Of a stretch of 64,000 nt of DNA, positions 15,018 through 23,574 are shown in pieces. The notes under the pieces are model-generated. The model had not been told where the DNA came from, did no database searches, and saw only the letters and a program-made list of their open reading frames with translations. Position numbers and translations under genes: made by a program. This stretch comes from Pedobacter jeongneungensis. GTDB taxonomy: Bacteria; Bacteroidota; Bacteroidia; Sphingobacteriales; Sphingobacteriaceae. Positions within the stretch are counted from its first letter, which is position 1. Each line of letters opens with the position of its first letter. The stretch lies in assembly GCF_000633455.1 (NCBI RefSeq), contig NZ_AYMG01000006.1, positions 186,001 to 250,000 on the forward strand. Direction: 5' to 3'.

Positions 15018-17981
15018 ATGAAGCCTGTTTACATCTTTTTAATGGCTGCGCTCCTGCCCTTTTTCACTACAGCGCAACAAGCTGCCAACCCCAGAAAAAC
15101 CTATAACTTTAATCCTGGCTGGAAACTTTATGTAGGGGACTTATCCGGTGCAGAAAACACCAACTTTGATGACAAAACATGGAAGCCGATTACCCTGCCC
15201 TACGCCTGGAATGAGGATGAAGCCTTCAAAAAATCGATAGAAGATTTATCAACCGGTATTGCCTGGTACCGAAAACATTTCACCCTTTCAGCAAGCGACC
15301 AAAGCAGGAAGGTATTCCTGGAATTTGAAGGGATCAGACAGGCAGGAGAATTCTACCTGAACGGCAAATTTATTGGCCGGCATGAGAATGGTGTAATGGC
15401 CTTTGGTTTTGATATCAGTGCTTTAATTATTCCTAACCAGGAAAACGTAATTGCCGTAAAGATCGATAACACCTGGAATTACAGAGAAAAAGCCACCAAC
15501 TCTGGCTTTCAATGGAACGACAAAAATTTCAATGCCAATTATGGTGGTATCTCTAAAAATGTTCGTTTGCATATAACAGGTAATGTATATCAAACCCTTA
15601 CACTTTATTCTACCTTAAAAACCACCGGGAATTATTGCTACGCCAAAGATTTCAATATTAAAGGCAAATCGGCCGTTGTGGTGTCCGAATCGCAGGTTAA
15701 AAATGAAAATAGTACAGATCAGAAACTGATTTATGAAGTGGAGTTAAAAGATCTGGATGGAAAAACCGTAAAAACATTTACATCTGCAGAAACCACCATC
15801 AAAGCTGGCGATACCTTAACCTTAAAAGCTGAAGCATTGGTAACAAACTTAAACTTTTGGAGTTGGGGCTATGGTTACCTGTATACGGTTACTTCAAGAT
15901 TAAAATCAGCAGGTGAGATCATCGATGAACTAAACATCAAAACAGGTTTTCGAAAAACGGAATTTAAAAACGGCATGGTGTATTTAAACGACCGGGTATT
16001 GATGATGAAGGGTTATGCACAGCGCACCAGTAATGAATGGCCTGCAATCGGTTTATCGGTACCGCCCTGGTTAAGCGATTACAGCAACCGCCTCATGGTA
16101 GAAAGTAATGCCAATTTGGTACGCTGGATGCACATTACCCCCTGGAAACAGGATATAGAATCATGTGATCGGGTGGGCTTAATCCAGGCAATGCCTGCCG
16201 GAGATTCGGAAAAAGATGTAACCGGAACGCGATGGGACCAACGCAAAGCGGTAATGACAGATGCCATCATCTACAACCGTAACAACCCGAGTATTATTTT
16301 TTACGAATGTGGAAACGAATCGATCAGTGCAGCGCACATGCAGGAAATGAAAGACATCCGCAATCTTTACGATCCTAAGGGCGGCAGGGCCATCGGGTCG
16401 AGAGAAATGCTCAATATCCCTGAAGCCGAATATGGTGGTGAGATGTTGTACATCAATAAAAGTGCAACCAAACCGCTATGGTCTATGGAGTATGCCAGAG
16501 ATGAAGCCTTGCGGAAATACTGGGATGAGTTTTCCCCTCCTTTTCACGTAAATGGCGCTGGACCTAAGTATAAGGATGCTGATGCCAGCGATTATAACCG
16601 CAACCAGGATTCCTTCGCCATTGAAGATGTAATCCGCTGGAACGAATATTACGAGGAACGCCCTGGAACAGGAAACCGGGTAAGTTCGGGCGGCGTAAAT
16701 ATCATATTTTCCGATTCGAATACCCACCACCGTGGCGAAGAAAACTACCGCCGAAGTGGCGAAGTGGATGCCATGCGCATTCCGAAAGACGCCTACTTTG
16801 CACATCAGGTAATGTGGGACGGCTGGGTTGATGCAAAAAAGACAGGCATCCATTTAATCGGGCATTGGAACTATAAAACTGGTGTAAAAAAGAATGTGTA
16901 TGTGGTGGCCAGTGGCGACAAAGTTGAACTGATTTTAAACAATAAATCACTAGGTTTTGGAGAGAAAAGCAATGGCTTTCTATTCACTTTTAAGAATATC
17001 TCTTATCAGGCTGGAATAATCAAGGTTATCTCCTATTCTGCAGCTGGGAAAAAACTAGCCGAAACACAATTAAAAACAGCAGGTAAACCAGTAGGATTAA
17101 AACTTACCGCAATGAAAAACCCAGGCGGTTTTAAAGCGGATGGCGCAGATGTAGTCCTTGTTCAGGTTGAAGTGGTAGATCAGGATGGAAACCGCTGTCC
17201 TACGGCTTCGAATATGATAAGTTTTAGTTTAGATGGCCCTGCCGAATGGCGAGGAGGCTTGGCTCAGGGCCCCGATAATTACATTTTAGCCAAAGATCTT
17301 CCGGTTGAAAGTGGTATAAACCGCATTTTAATCCGGTCGACAACCACCGCTGGAAAGATCAATTTAACGGCCAAGGCAGAAGGCTTACAAACAGCAAGCT
17401 TGTCTTTTGAAACTTTAGCGGTTAAAACGGCTAACGGATTATCTGCTCAACTGCCGGCCGACGGTTTGAAACCGAACTTAAGCAAAGGTGCAACGCCGCT
17501 TGATCCATCTTACACGGTAACTCGTAAATCGGTTAAAATTGTATCTGCTGAAGCAGGAGCCAATAACGATAAAGCCAATTTAAGTTTTGATGACAATGAA
17601 CTGAGCGATTGGGTAAACGATGGAAAGGTTGCAACAGCCTGGATAAAATACACACTGGCAAAAGAAAGTGGTGTATCGGCAGTTTCTTTAAAATTGAATG
17701 GTTTCAGGACCAAAATTTATCCATTAAGGATTTTAGTTGATGGGAAAGTAGCTTTCGAAGGCAATAGTAAACCGAGCCTGGGTTATTTTACCGCAAACTT
17801 CAACGCAATAAAAGGAAAAACAGTGACCATACAACTGGCGGGTTCGGGCAAGGAAAAAGAGAACAGCAATATTGGTGTAGAAGTGAACGGCAAAAAGTTA
17901 GATGATGGCGTTGAACGTGCCGAAACGAAATTAAAAGGTGGCTTAAGTATTATCGAAGCAGAAGTTTACGAGCAGCCTTAG
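15018..17981 (+). CDS. GH2 family exo-beta-glycosidase (beta-galactosidase-like)
   Basis: A 987-aa secreted enzyme with signal peptide (1-19, ending TTAQ). Domains in order: a jelly-roll sugar-binding domain (about 28-190, with GIAWYRKHF and NYGGISKNVRL), an immunoglobulin-like domain (about 195-310), the TIM barrel (about 315-560), then C-terminal beta-sandwich domains, of which the region around 715-800 (VVLVQVEVVDQDGNRCPTA) is typical of GH2 C-terminal modules. The acid/base is E434 in NNPSIIFYECGNES and the nucleophile E491 in PLWSMEYARDEA. The last 180 residues add another beta-sandwich that may bind carbohydrate. TAACCAAATAT abuts the start codon. The specificity (galactose, galacturonate or arabinose) is not determinable. 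Confidence 0.9.
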   Translation: MKPVYIFLMAALLPFFTTAQQAANPRKTYNFNPGWKLYVGDLSGAENTNFDDKTWKPITLPYAWNEDEAFKKSIEDLSTGIAWYRKHFTLSASDQSRKVFLEFEGIRQAGEFYLNGKFIGRHENGVMAFGFDISALIIPNQENVIAVKIDNTWNYREKATNSGFQWNDKNFNANYGGISKNVRLHITGNVYQTLTLYSTLKTTGNYCYAKDFNIKGKSAVVVSESQVKNENSTDQKLIYEVELKDLDGKTVKTFTSAETTIKAGDTLTLKAEALVTNLNFWSWGYGYLYTVTSRLKSAGEIIDELNIKTGFRKTEFKNGMVYLNDRVLMMKGYAQRTSNEWPAIGLSVPPWLSDYSNRLMVESNANLVRWMHITPWKQDIESCDRVGLIQAMPAGDSEKDVTGTRWDQRKAVMTDAIIYNRNNPSIIFYECGNESISAAHMQEMKDIRNLYDPKGGRAIGSREMLNIPEAEYGGEMLYINKSATKPLWSMEYARDEALRKYWDEFSPPFHVNGAGPKYKDADASDYNRNQDSFAIEDVIRWNEYYEERPGTGNRVSSGGVNIIFSDSNTHHRGEENYRRSGEVDAMRIPKDAYFAHQVMWDGWVDAKKTGIHLIGHWNYKTGVKKNVYVVASGDKVELILNNKSLGFGEKSNGFLFTFKNISYQAGIIKVISYSAAGKKLAETQLKTAGKPVGLKLTAMKNPGGFKADGADVVLVQVEVVDQDGNRCPTASNMISFSLDGPAEWRGGLAQGPDNYILAKDLPVESGINRILIRSTTTAGKINLTAKAEGLQTASLSFETLAVKTANGLSAQLPADGLKPNLSKGATPLDPSYTVTRKSVKIVSAEAGANNDKANLSFDDNELSDWVNDGKVATAWIKYTLAKESGVSAVSLKLNGFRTKIYPLRILVDGKVAFEGNSKPSLGYFTANFNAIKGKTVTIQLAGSGKEKENSNIGVEVNGKKLDDGVERAETKLKGGLSIIEAEVYEQP

Positions 17982-18135
17982 GCTGCGCCAGACTTCGGAA
18001 GTTTTGTCCGAACTTTACAACGACTATTTTTAAACAACTGTTGTCCTGAAACCTGTTATAAAGGCAATCTTTTTTGATTTATTCAAATTAAATAAGCTTC
18101 GACTACGCTCAGACTAACATTAAATAAAATAAGGC

Positions 18136-19806
18136 ATGAAAATATTAAAAAACGCTTACCTCCTATTCTTTAGCCTAACCGCATTTATCCATACGGTAAA
18201 TGCACAGTCTAAAGCCAGCATTGAAGTTAATTTTGACCGGAACATTGCACCCATGAAACCAATATGGGCCTGGTTTGGCTATGATGAACCAAATTACACT
18301 TATATGAAGGATGGGCAGAAATTACTGACAGAAATTTCCAGATTAAGTCCTGTTCCGGTATACGTTAGGGCACACAATTTATTAACCTCTGGTGATGGCA
18401 CACCGGCTTTAAAATGGGGATCGACGAACGCTTATACAGAAGATGCCAATGGAAACCCCATTTACAACTGGAAAATTGTTGATCAGATTTTCGACACCTA
18501 TGTAAAAAGAGGTATGAAACCTTTGGCACAGATTGGATTTATGCCCGAAGCGCTATCTACCAAACCTCAACCTTACCAGCACAAATGGAAACCTGGCGCC
18601 CGGTATGATGAGATTTTAACAGGATGGGCCTATCCACCAAAAGATTATAAAAAATGGGGCAACCTGGTTTACGAATGGGTAAAACATTGCGTTACACGTT
18701 ATGGCAAAGCAGAAGTAGAAAGCTGGTATTGGGAAGTATGGAATGAGCCTGATGGTGCTTATTGGAAAGGTACCCAGGCCGAATTCTTTAAACTTTACGA
18801 TTATGCTGCAGATGGACTTAAACGTGCCCTACCCACTGCGAAAATTGGTGGCGCCAATGTTACAGGTGGCGGAACGAAGTATTTAGATGCCTTTATAAAC
18901 CACTGCCTAAACGATACCAACTATGTAACGGGTAAAATCGGTTCTCCTTTGGATGCTGTTCTTTTCCATGCCAAAGGATCACCCAGGGTAGTGAATGGAA
19001 CAGTAGTGATGAATGTCAGAAACCAGCTGCGTAATATTGATGGCAACTATAAGATCATCAGCAAATACCCTCAACTTAAAAATATACCCGTAATTATCGG
19101 CGAATCTGATCCCGAGGGATGTGCCGCCTGTGGCATGAGTACCAATCCAGAAAATGCCTACCGCAACGGCACCATGTACTCTAGTTATACCGCAGCTTCA
19201 TTTGCCAGACTTTATGAACTGACTGATCAATATAAAATCAATTTATTGGGCGCTGTTACCTGGTCGTTTGAGTTTGAAAACCAACCATGGTTTGCTGGTT
19301 TTAGGGATTTAGCCACCAACGGTGTCGATAAACCGGTTTTAAATGTATTCAGGATGTTTGGTATGATGAAAGGCAACCGTGTTGAAGCCACAAGCAACCG
19401 GATGTACAAGTTAAATGCTATTTTAGATTCGAGCATCAGAAAACCACAAACCGACGTGGGTGTACTGGCGAGCAAAGATCAGAAAACCGCAGCTGTGATG
19501 GTTTGGAATTACCACGATGAGGATAAAACAGATTCAAAAGATCTTGTTTCTATTGTATTGAATAAATTGCCTGTTAAAACCGTAACCATAACCGAGTACC
19601 GTATTGATACAGAAAACAGCAATTCTTATTCGGAATGGAAAAAGATGGGCTCACCACAAAATCCTGACACAAAACAGATTGCCACATTAGAAAAATCAGG
19701 ACAGCTTAAAATGATCGGAAAACCAAAGAAGTTCGACACGGAATCTGGTGCGTTTGAAATTGAATTGGCAAGGCAAGGTGTAGGCTTGCTGAAACTGGAT
19801 TGGTAG
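18136..19806 (+). CDS. GH39 family glycosidase, secreted
   Basis: A 556-aa protein with a signal peptide ending VNAQ. It has a TIM barrel with acid/base E204 in WEVWNEPDGAYW and nucleophile E323 in IPVIIGESDPEG, as in GH39 beta-xylosidases and alpha-iduronidases, then a C-terminal beta-sandwich (about 440-556). GH39 also holds enzymes acting on arabinose, galactose and glucuronate-linked sugars, so the substrate is open. It is the third gene of the plus-strand unit, after a 154-bp gap containing a common CTTCGAC...GCTCAG intergenic repeat, so a separate promoter is possible. It converges with the GH28 gene downstream. Confidence 0.87.
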   Translation: MKILKNAYLLFFSLTAFIHTVNAQSKASIEVNFDRNIAPMKPIWAWFGYDEPNYTYMKDGQKLLTEISRLSPVPVYVRAHNLLTSGDGTPALKWGSTNAYTEDANGNPIYNWKIVDQIFDTYVKRGMKPLAQIGFMPEALSTKPQPYQHKWKPGARYDEILTGWAYPPKDYKKWGNLVYEWVKHCVTRYGKAEVESWYWEVWNEPDGAYWKGTQAEFFKLYDYAADGLKRALPTAKIGGANVTGGGTKYLDAFINHCLNDTNYVTGKIGSPLDAVLFHAKGSPRVVNGTVVMNVRNQLRNIDGNYKIISKYPQLKNIPVIIGESDPEGCAACGMSTNPENAYRNGTMYSSYTAASFARLYELTDQYKINLLGAVTWSFEFENQPWFAGFRDLATNGVDKPVLNVFRMFGMMKGNRVEATSNRMYKLNAILDSSIRKPQTDVGVLASKDQKTAAVMVWNYHDEDKTDSKDLVSIVLNKLPVKTVTITEYRIDTENSNSYSEWKKMGSPQNPDTKQIATLEKSGQLKMIGKPKKFDTESGAFEIELARQGVGLLKLDW

Positions 19807-19837
19807 GTTATCTTGCATTTTTTTACCACTAACGCTT

Positions 19838-20106
19838 GTTTATAACGATACAATCGTAATGCTATTTATGCACTCGTTTGGAAACGAGCGGAGCAATAAA
19901 TGTGAAATTTCCTACTCTGGCCGTCACTCTGAATTTATTTCAGGGTCTTAATAGCATAATAGATACTGAAACAAGTTCAGTTTAACGGATTATTCTTTTT
20001 GTTGAGCTAGCGCTCGTTTTTAACGAGCGTTTAATAAACAATCGTTTATAACGATACAATCGTAATGCTATTTACGCACTCGTTTGGAAACGAGCGGAGC
20101 AATAAA
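19838..20106. repeat. REP-like repeat cluster between convergent genes
   Basis: A 63-bp unit occurs twice in direct orientation (19838-19900 and 20044-20106) with a single T/C difference. Each unit contains the hairpin CTCGTTT-GG-AAACGAG, and the second is preceded by ATCGTT-TAT-AACGAT. Between them a third related hairpin CGCTCGTT-TTT-AACGAGCG lies at 20011-20029. The GCTCGTT/AACGAGC theme is shared by all. This looks like a cluster of non-coding mobile palindromic units (REP/BIME-like) sitting in the convergent 3' ends of GH39 and GH28; no protein gene lies in this 350-bp gap. Confidence 0.8.
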
Positions 20107-20156
20107 ACTCCCGAAGTGCTTTAATGCAATCCTGGTAAACTTCGGATTTGCCTTAA

Positions 20157-21410
20157 CTAAGGTTTCACAACCAGAGGTGCTCCGTTTACCATTACATGAT
20201 CAATTTGAACATCCTGATACTTATTTTTCAAAAAAGGCGTTTTGGTGATCACTTCTAAATCTTTAAAAAGGAAACCGGATACTTTATCATCAGGATTGCC
20301 ATCCATTTCGCCAAATTTTGCTGCCTCTACCCTGATGTTCGAAAGTTTGATATTTCTGATGGTACCAAAGGGTTTTGCCGTACTGCCCGCCAGGTCGAAA
20401 AATTGTTTCCAGGGATTTAAGTCGATAATCGAGCCACATTTACCGGTGATGTTTTCTACCGTGATGTTTTCGTAAAGCTGAAAGGTATCTCCACGCATCT
20501 TCATCTTTAAAATAGGACAGTTATTATTTACCTTACAGTTGCGCATGGTTATGTTGCGGGCATGAATACACTCGCTTCCCATGGTTAGGGTTGCATGGGC
20601 TTCGCCAATGGTGCAGTTTTCGATCAATATATCTTCCACAATTCCGTTTTCAGGCAGTTTCTGGGCATCTACACCTTTCCCGCCTTTAATGCAGATGGCA
20701 TCGTCATTTACCGAGATATAACAGCCTCTGATGGTTACTTTTTTACAAACATCAATGTCGATTCCATCAGTACTGGGTGCTTTTACGGGCCTGAATGGCG
20801 AACGGATATCGCAATTTTCGATCAGCACATTGTTGCACTGATACAAATGGGTGGTCCAGAATCCGGAATTACGCAATTTTACATTTTTAATATTTACGTT
20901 ATTACAGCCCCATATAAAGAGCAGGCGCGGACGACTCACTTCGAGGTTTGTAGATTCTCTACCCAGCTGTTTCACTGAATCACGATGCGACCAAAATGTT
21001 TTCCAGAATTTAAGTCCGTTGCCATCAATAGTGCCCGGCCCTGTAATGCTAAAACCATCTACCTTGGTGGCATTAATTAAGGCGGCAAAATATTTCAGGC
21101 TCCTCCCTTCCATACGTGATGGGATAAAAGGATAATCTTTAATGTTATCTGATCCTTTAAGTACGGCGCCCTCTTGCAACAGCAAATTGGTTTTGGGTTT
21201 AAAAAACAATGCGCCCGTTAGGTAAGTACCTTTCGGAATCACTATTGTTCCCCCTCCTTTTTGATAGGCTTTATCAATCACACCTTGAATGGCCTTGGTA
21301 TTTAATTTTGTACTATCAGCACTTACACCAAATTTAGTGATTATGTACTCCTGGGCACTGGCATTTAAGCCCATAATGGCAAAAAAAGTGAGTAGAATTA
21401 GTCTTTTCAT
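20157..21410 (-). CDS. GH28 family polygalacturonase, secreted
   Basis: A 417-aa enzyme starting at the ATG at 21410, which gives a good signal peptide (MKRLILLTFFAIMGLNASAQ). The frame stays open to 21563, but that extension would run through the operator motif at 21490-21505, so the shorter start is right. It is a beta-helix fold with GH28 motifs STDGIDID (213-220) and VNDDAICIKGG (from 234), then GEAHATLTMGSE, where the usual GHG is replaced, and KMKMRG in place of RIK. These differences point to an exo- or rhamnogalacturonan-type GH28. It is transcribed alone, convergent to GH39. Confidence 0.9.
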   Translation of the reverse strand: MKRLILLTFFAIMGLNASAQEYIITKFGVSADSTKLNTKAIQGVIDKAYQKGGGTIVIPKGTYLTGALFFKPKTNLLLQEGAVLKGSDNIKDYPFIPSRMEGRSLKYFAALINATKVDGFSITGPGTIDGNGLKFWKTFWSHRDSVKQLGRESTNLEVSRPRLLFIWGCNNVNIKNVKLRNSGFWTTHLYQCNNVLIENCDIRSPFRPVKAPSTDGIDIDVCKKVTIRGCYISVNDDAICIKGGKGVDAQKLPENGIVEDILIENCTIGEAHATLTMGSECIHARNITMRNCKVNNNCPILKMKMRGDTFQLYENITVENITGKCGSIIDLNPWKQFFDLAGSTAKPFGTIRNIKLSNIRVEAAKFGEMDGNPDDKVSGFLFKDLEVITKTPFLKNKYQDVQIDHVMVNGAPLVVKP

Positions 21411-21489
21411 GGTGAGCTGGGGCAGATATCTGGTTAAATAGATTGATCGCACAATCTGATCAAAGATCAATAAAGCTTTTCTATTTTGC

Positions 21490-21505
21490 ATCCTGCGGTA
21501 TCCTG
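21490..21505 (-). promoter_or_regulatory. Operator-like motif CAGGAT-ACCG-CAGGAT before the second GH28
   Basis: Located 80-95 bases before the GH28 start at 21410, facing it. TAACCAGATA, a one-base variant of TAACCAAATA, follows 53 bases downstream at 21427-21436. Confidence 0.55.
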
Positions 21506-21595
21506 TTAAATACAATAAAAAAGCTGACTGTATCATATTTGTAATTTCAATCCTATTTGTCACATTGAGTTATTATAAAATTCCAAAAGAAAGAT

Positions 21596-21692
21596 CGTCA
21601 TTCCCGCGCAGGCGGGAATCTTAATGCCACCTAAAAACCTAAAAGCATTAAGATTCCCAATCAACCCAATAGCTATCGGGTTAGGAATGACG
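21596..21692. repeat. Imperfect inverted repeat, probably a terminator-like intergenic element
   Basis: Left arm CGTCATTCCCGC...GGGAATCTTAATGC and right arm GCATTAAGATTCCC...GGAATGACG pair over about 97 bp. Elements of the CGTCATTCC type are common dispersed repeats in many bacterial genomes. It lies after the end of the long FAS1/Sus operon and may end its transcript. Confidence 0.6.
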
Positions 21693-21801
21693 ATTCAAGG
21701 CAACATTTCATCATCAATCCAATGTTTTTCTAAAATTGACCTCTCAAAATGACAAATCTATATTATGATACTGCCCTTCTTAAAACAAAGTTTGTTCAAT
21801 T

Positions 21802-23568
21802 TTATTTCCAGTCAAATGGCAAATACCAGTTTGCGGGGTCCATTAATTTTGCCCTGGTTGCGGACGCATTGGGATCTCCAGCTTTTAACAGCTTTTGATA
21901 AACCCTCTCGGCAAGGAAGGCCGGATTGTTCTGCCTGCGGGCAACGCGTACCAGATCTGGCCAGCGGCTCCCCTCAAATGCAAGTTCCAATGCATCCTCA
22001 TCAATAATTTTACCTTCTAAGCCCACCATATCCGTTTGAAAGCTCACATCAATTGGGCGCACATTTGCCCTGTTTCTAATCCCCGTATTTCTGTACCAGG
22101 GCGATTTATAATCCGAATTGCTCCTTGCATCAAAATAGTATGGCGATGAGGTAGGATAAGGCGTTTGCATGGTGTTAATCTCGGCCGTAGATACCGGAGA
22201 TTTAGCCCCGTTCAGGAAAGTACCTGTATAATAGGTATCCTGGATCCCGATGTTTAAAAAGGCCCAACCCAATTTGCTCTGTCCATCGCGGTTTGCCGCT
22301 TCAGAAAAACGCAGATGCAAGAGACCTGCACGATAAATGCCCCATTTACCACCTTTGTTAAAACTGCTCAGAATAGTATTGTTATCGGTTAATTTTGTAA
22401 TCACCGGACCAGCAGCCGAGTTTTCGTAAGATAATCTTCCTCTTGCATCGTAAGGGATGCCGCTGTATTGCCTTTGAGCAACCCAGTTATCTATCGCAGC
22501 CTGCGAAGGTTTGATTAAATATTTGCCATATATAGAAGAGCAAACATCAACCATTGGATTGCCGGGTTTATAACTTGGGTTATAGGGTATGCCCCAAAAG
22601 AACTCCGAATTCCAGGTGATATTATTGGTGGGCTGTATAAACATATTGCGCCAACCGCCATCGGTAATTAAAGCACCTTCATCCTGGGCCCTGGTATAAC
22701 GAACCACCAGGTCGTTGTAGGCAGAGCTTAAATAACCAACCACTTTATACGCATCAAACTGTACATTGATATTACTATTGGTATTTTCTACATTCATCAC
22801 CTTAGCATAATTCTCTGCAGCCTTTAAATAATTGCCTTTCCACAAATATAAATCGCCCAGGATAAAAGGTTTACAGATGAATATTTTTTGGGTGTTTTGT
22901 CCGTCGATGGCCACATTTAATGCATTGCCTGCCGGATAAGAATAAACCTCTTTGTAAGGCAGTTTTTCGGTAAAATCAATTAGTCGGGTTAACAGTTCAT
23001 CGAAAGATATGCGAGGGTAAAGGCTTAAATTTTTAACATCTTCTACCTTCTCTACCGGTTCGGTGATATAAGGAACGCTACCGTACTGTGCACCCAGCTG
23101 TAAATAGATAAAACTGCGCAAAGCACCCAAATCGGAATAATGTTTATTGTAATCATCAACACTCATCCTATGGTCGGCAAGCATTAAATTAAAGTTTTTG
23201 AGTGCGTCGTTAATATTTAAGATTACCGCGTAGTAAGGCCTGGGATCGATATACGGATTATCTTTGCTGGTGGTGTGGTTTGATAGTTGCTTTAAATAAG
23301 CATCGGCATTACCCGTAACATCTACCAGATCGCCCCGCAGTTCGTTTTGTAAAATGTATAACTTTTCGAGCCCCAAAAACTGGCCATAAACACCAATTAC
23401 GGCTGCATCTGCATCACCCACATTCCGATAAGCATTGGTAATATCCAATTTATCTTCGGGTACTTCATCTGTAATTTTTTTGCACGACCATGAACCTGTT
23501 GCAAGCAGGGCTATTGCTAAAAAGGCAACAATTTTTTTATTAAAATCCATCTTCATCTTTTTATACAT
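21802..23568 (-). CDS. SusD/RagB-family nutrient-binding lipoprotein
   Basis: About 588 aa. The frame opens with a TTG at 23574 directly after the SusC stop, but the ATG at 23568 (or those at 23556 and 23550) is a better start. The lipobox TGSWSC precedes KKITDEVPEDKLDITNAY, the usual mature N-terminus. A SusD-like TPR region (DLGALRSFIYLQLGAQYGSVPYI, ILGDLYLWKGNYLKAAENYAKV) and the C-terminal DEDALELAFEGSRWPDLVRVARR block are present. It is the partner of the SusC encoded directly upstream and the last gene of a seven-gene unit. Confidence 0.93.
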   Translation of the reverse strand: MYKKMKMDFNKKIVAFLAIALLATGSWSCKKITDEVPEDKLDITNAYRNVGDADAAVIGVYGQFLGLEKLYILQNELRGDLVDVTGNADAYLKQLSNHTTSKDNPYIDPRPYYAVILNINDALKNFNLMLADHRMSVDDYNKHYSDLGALRSFIYLQLGAQYGSVPYITEPVEKVEDVKNLSLYPRISFDELLTRLIDFTEKLPYKEVYSYPAGNALNVAIDGQNTQKIFICKPFILGDLYLWKGNYLKAAENYAKVMNVENTNSNINVQFDAYKVVGYLSSAYNDLVVRYTRAQDEGALITDGGWRNMFIQPTNNITWNSEFFWGIPYNPSYKPGNPMVDVCSSIYGKYLIKPSQAAIDNWVAQRQYSGIPYDARGRLSYENSAAGPVITKLTDNNTILSSFNKGGKWGIYRAGLLHLRFSEAANRDGQSKLGWAFLNIGIQDTYYTGTFLNGAKSPVSTAEINTMQTPYPTSSPYYFDARSNSDYKSPWYRNTGIRNRANVRPIDVSFQTDMVGLEGKIIDEDALELAFEGSRWPDLVRVARRQNNPAFLAERVYQKLLKAGDPNASATRAKLMDPANWYLPFDWK

Positions 23569-23574
23569 TATCAA

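Noticed and set aside
18090..18120. CTTCGAC...GCTCAG sequence before GH39 considered as an operator
   Set aside because: The same short sequence is a common dispersed intergenic repeat in Bacteroidota (also near 52100) and is not oriented with the genes.
19838..20106. Two identical repeats considered as a CRISPR array
   Set aside because: Only two 63-bp units with internal hairpins, a spacer of 143 bases that itself holds a related hairpin, and no cas genes.
21411..21563. N-terminal extension of the second GH28 frame
   Set aside because: It contains the operator motif and precedes a good signal peptide at the internal ATG, so it is most likely untranslated leader.
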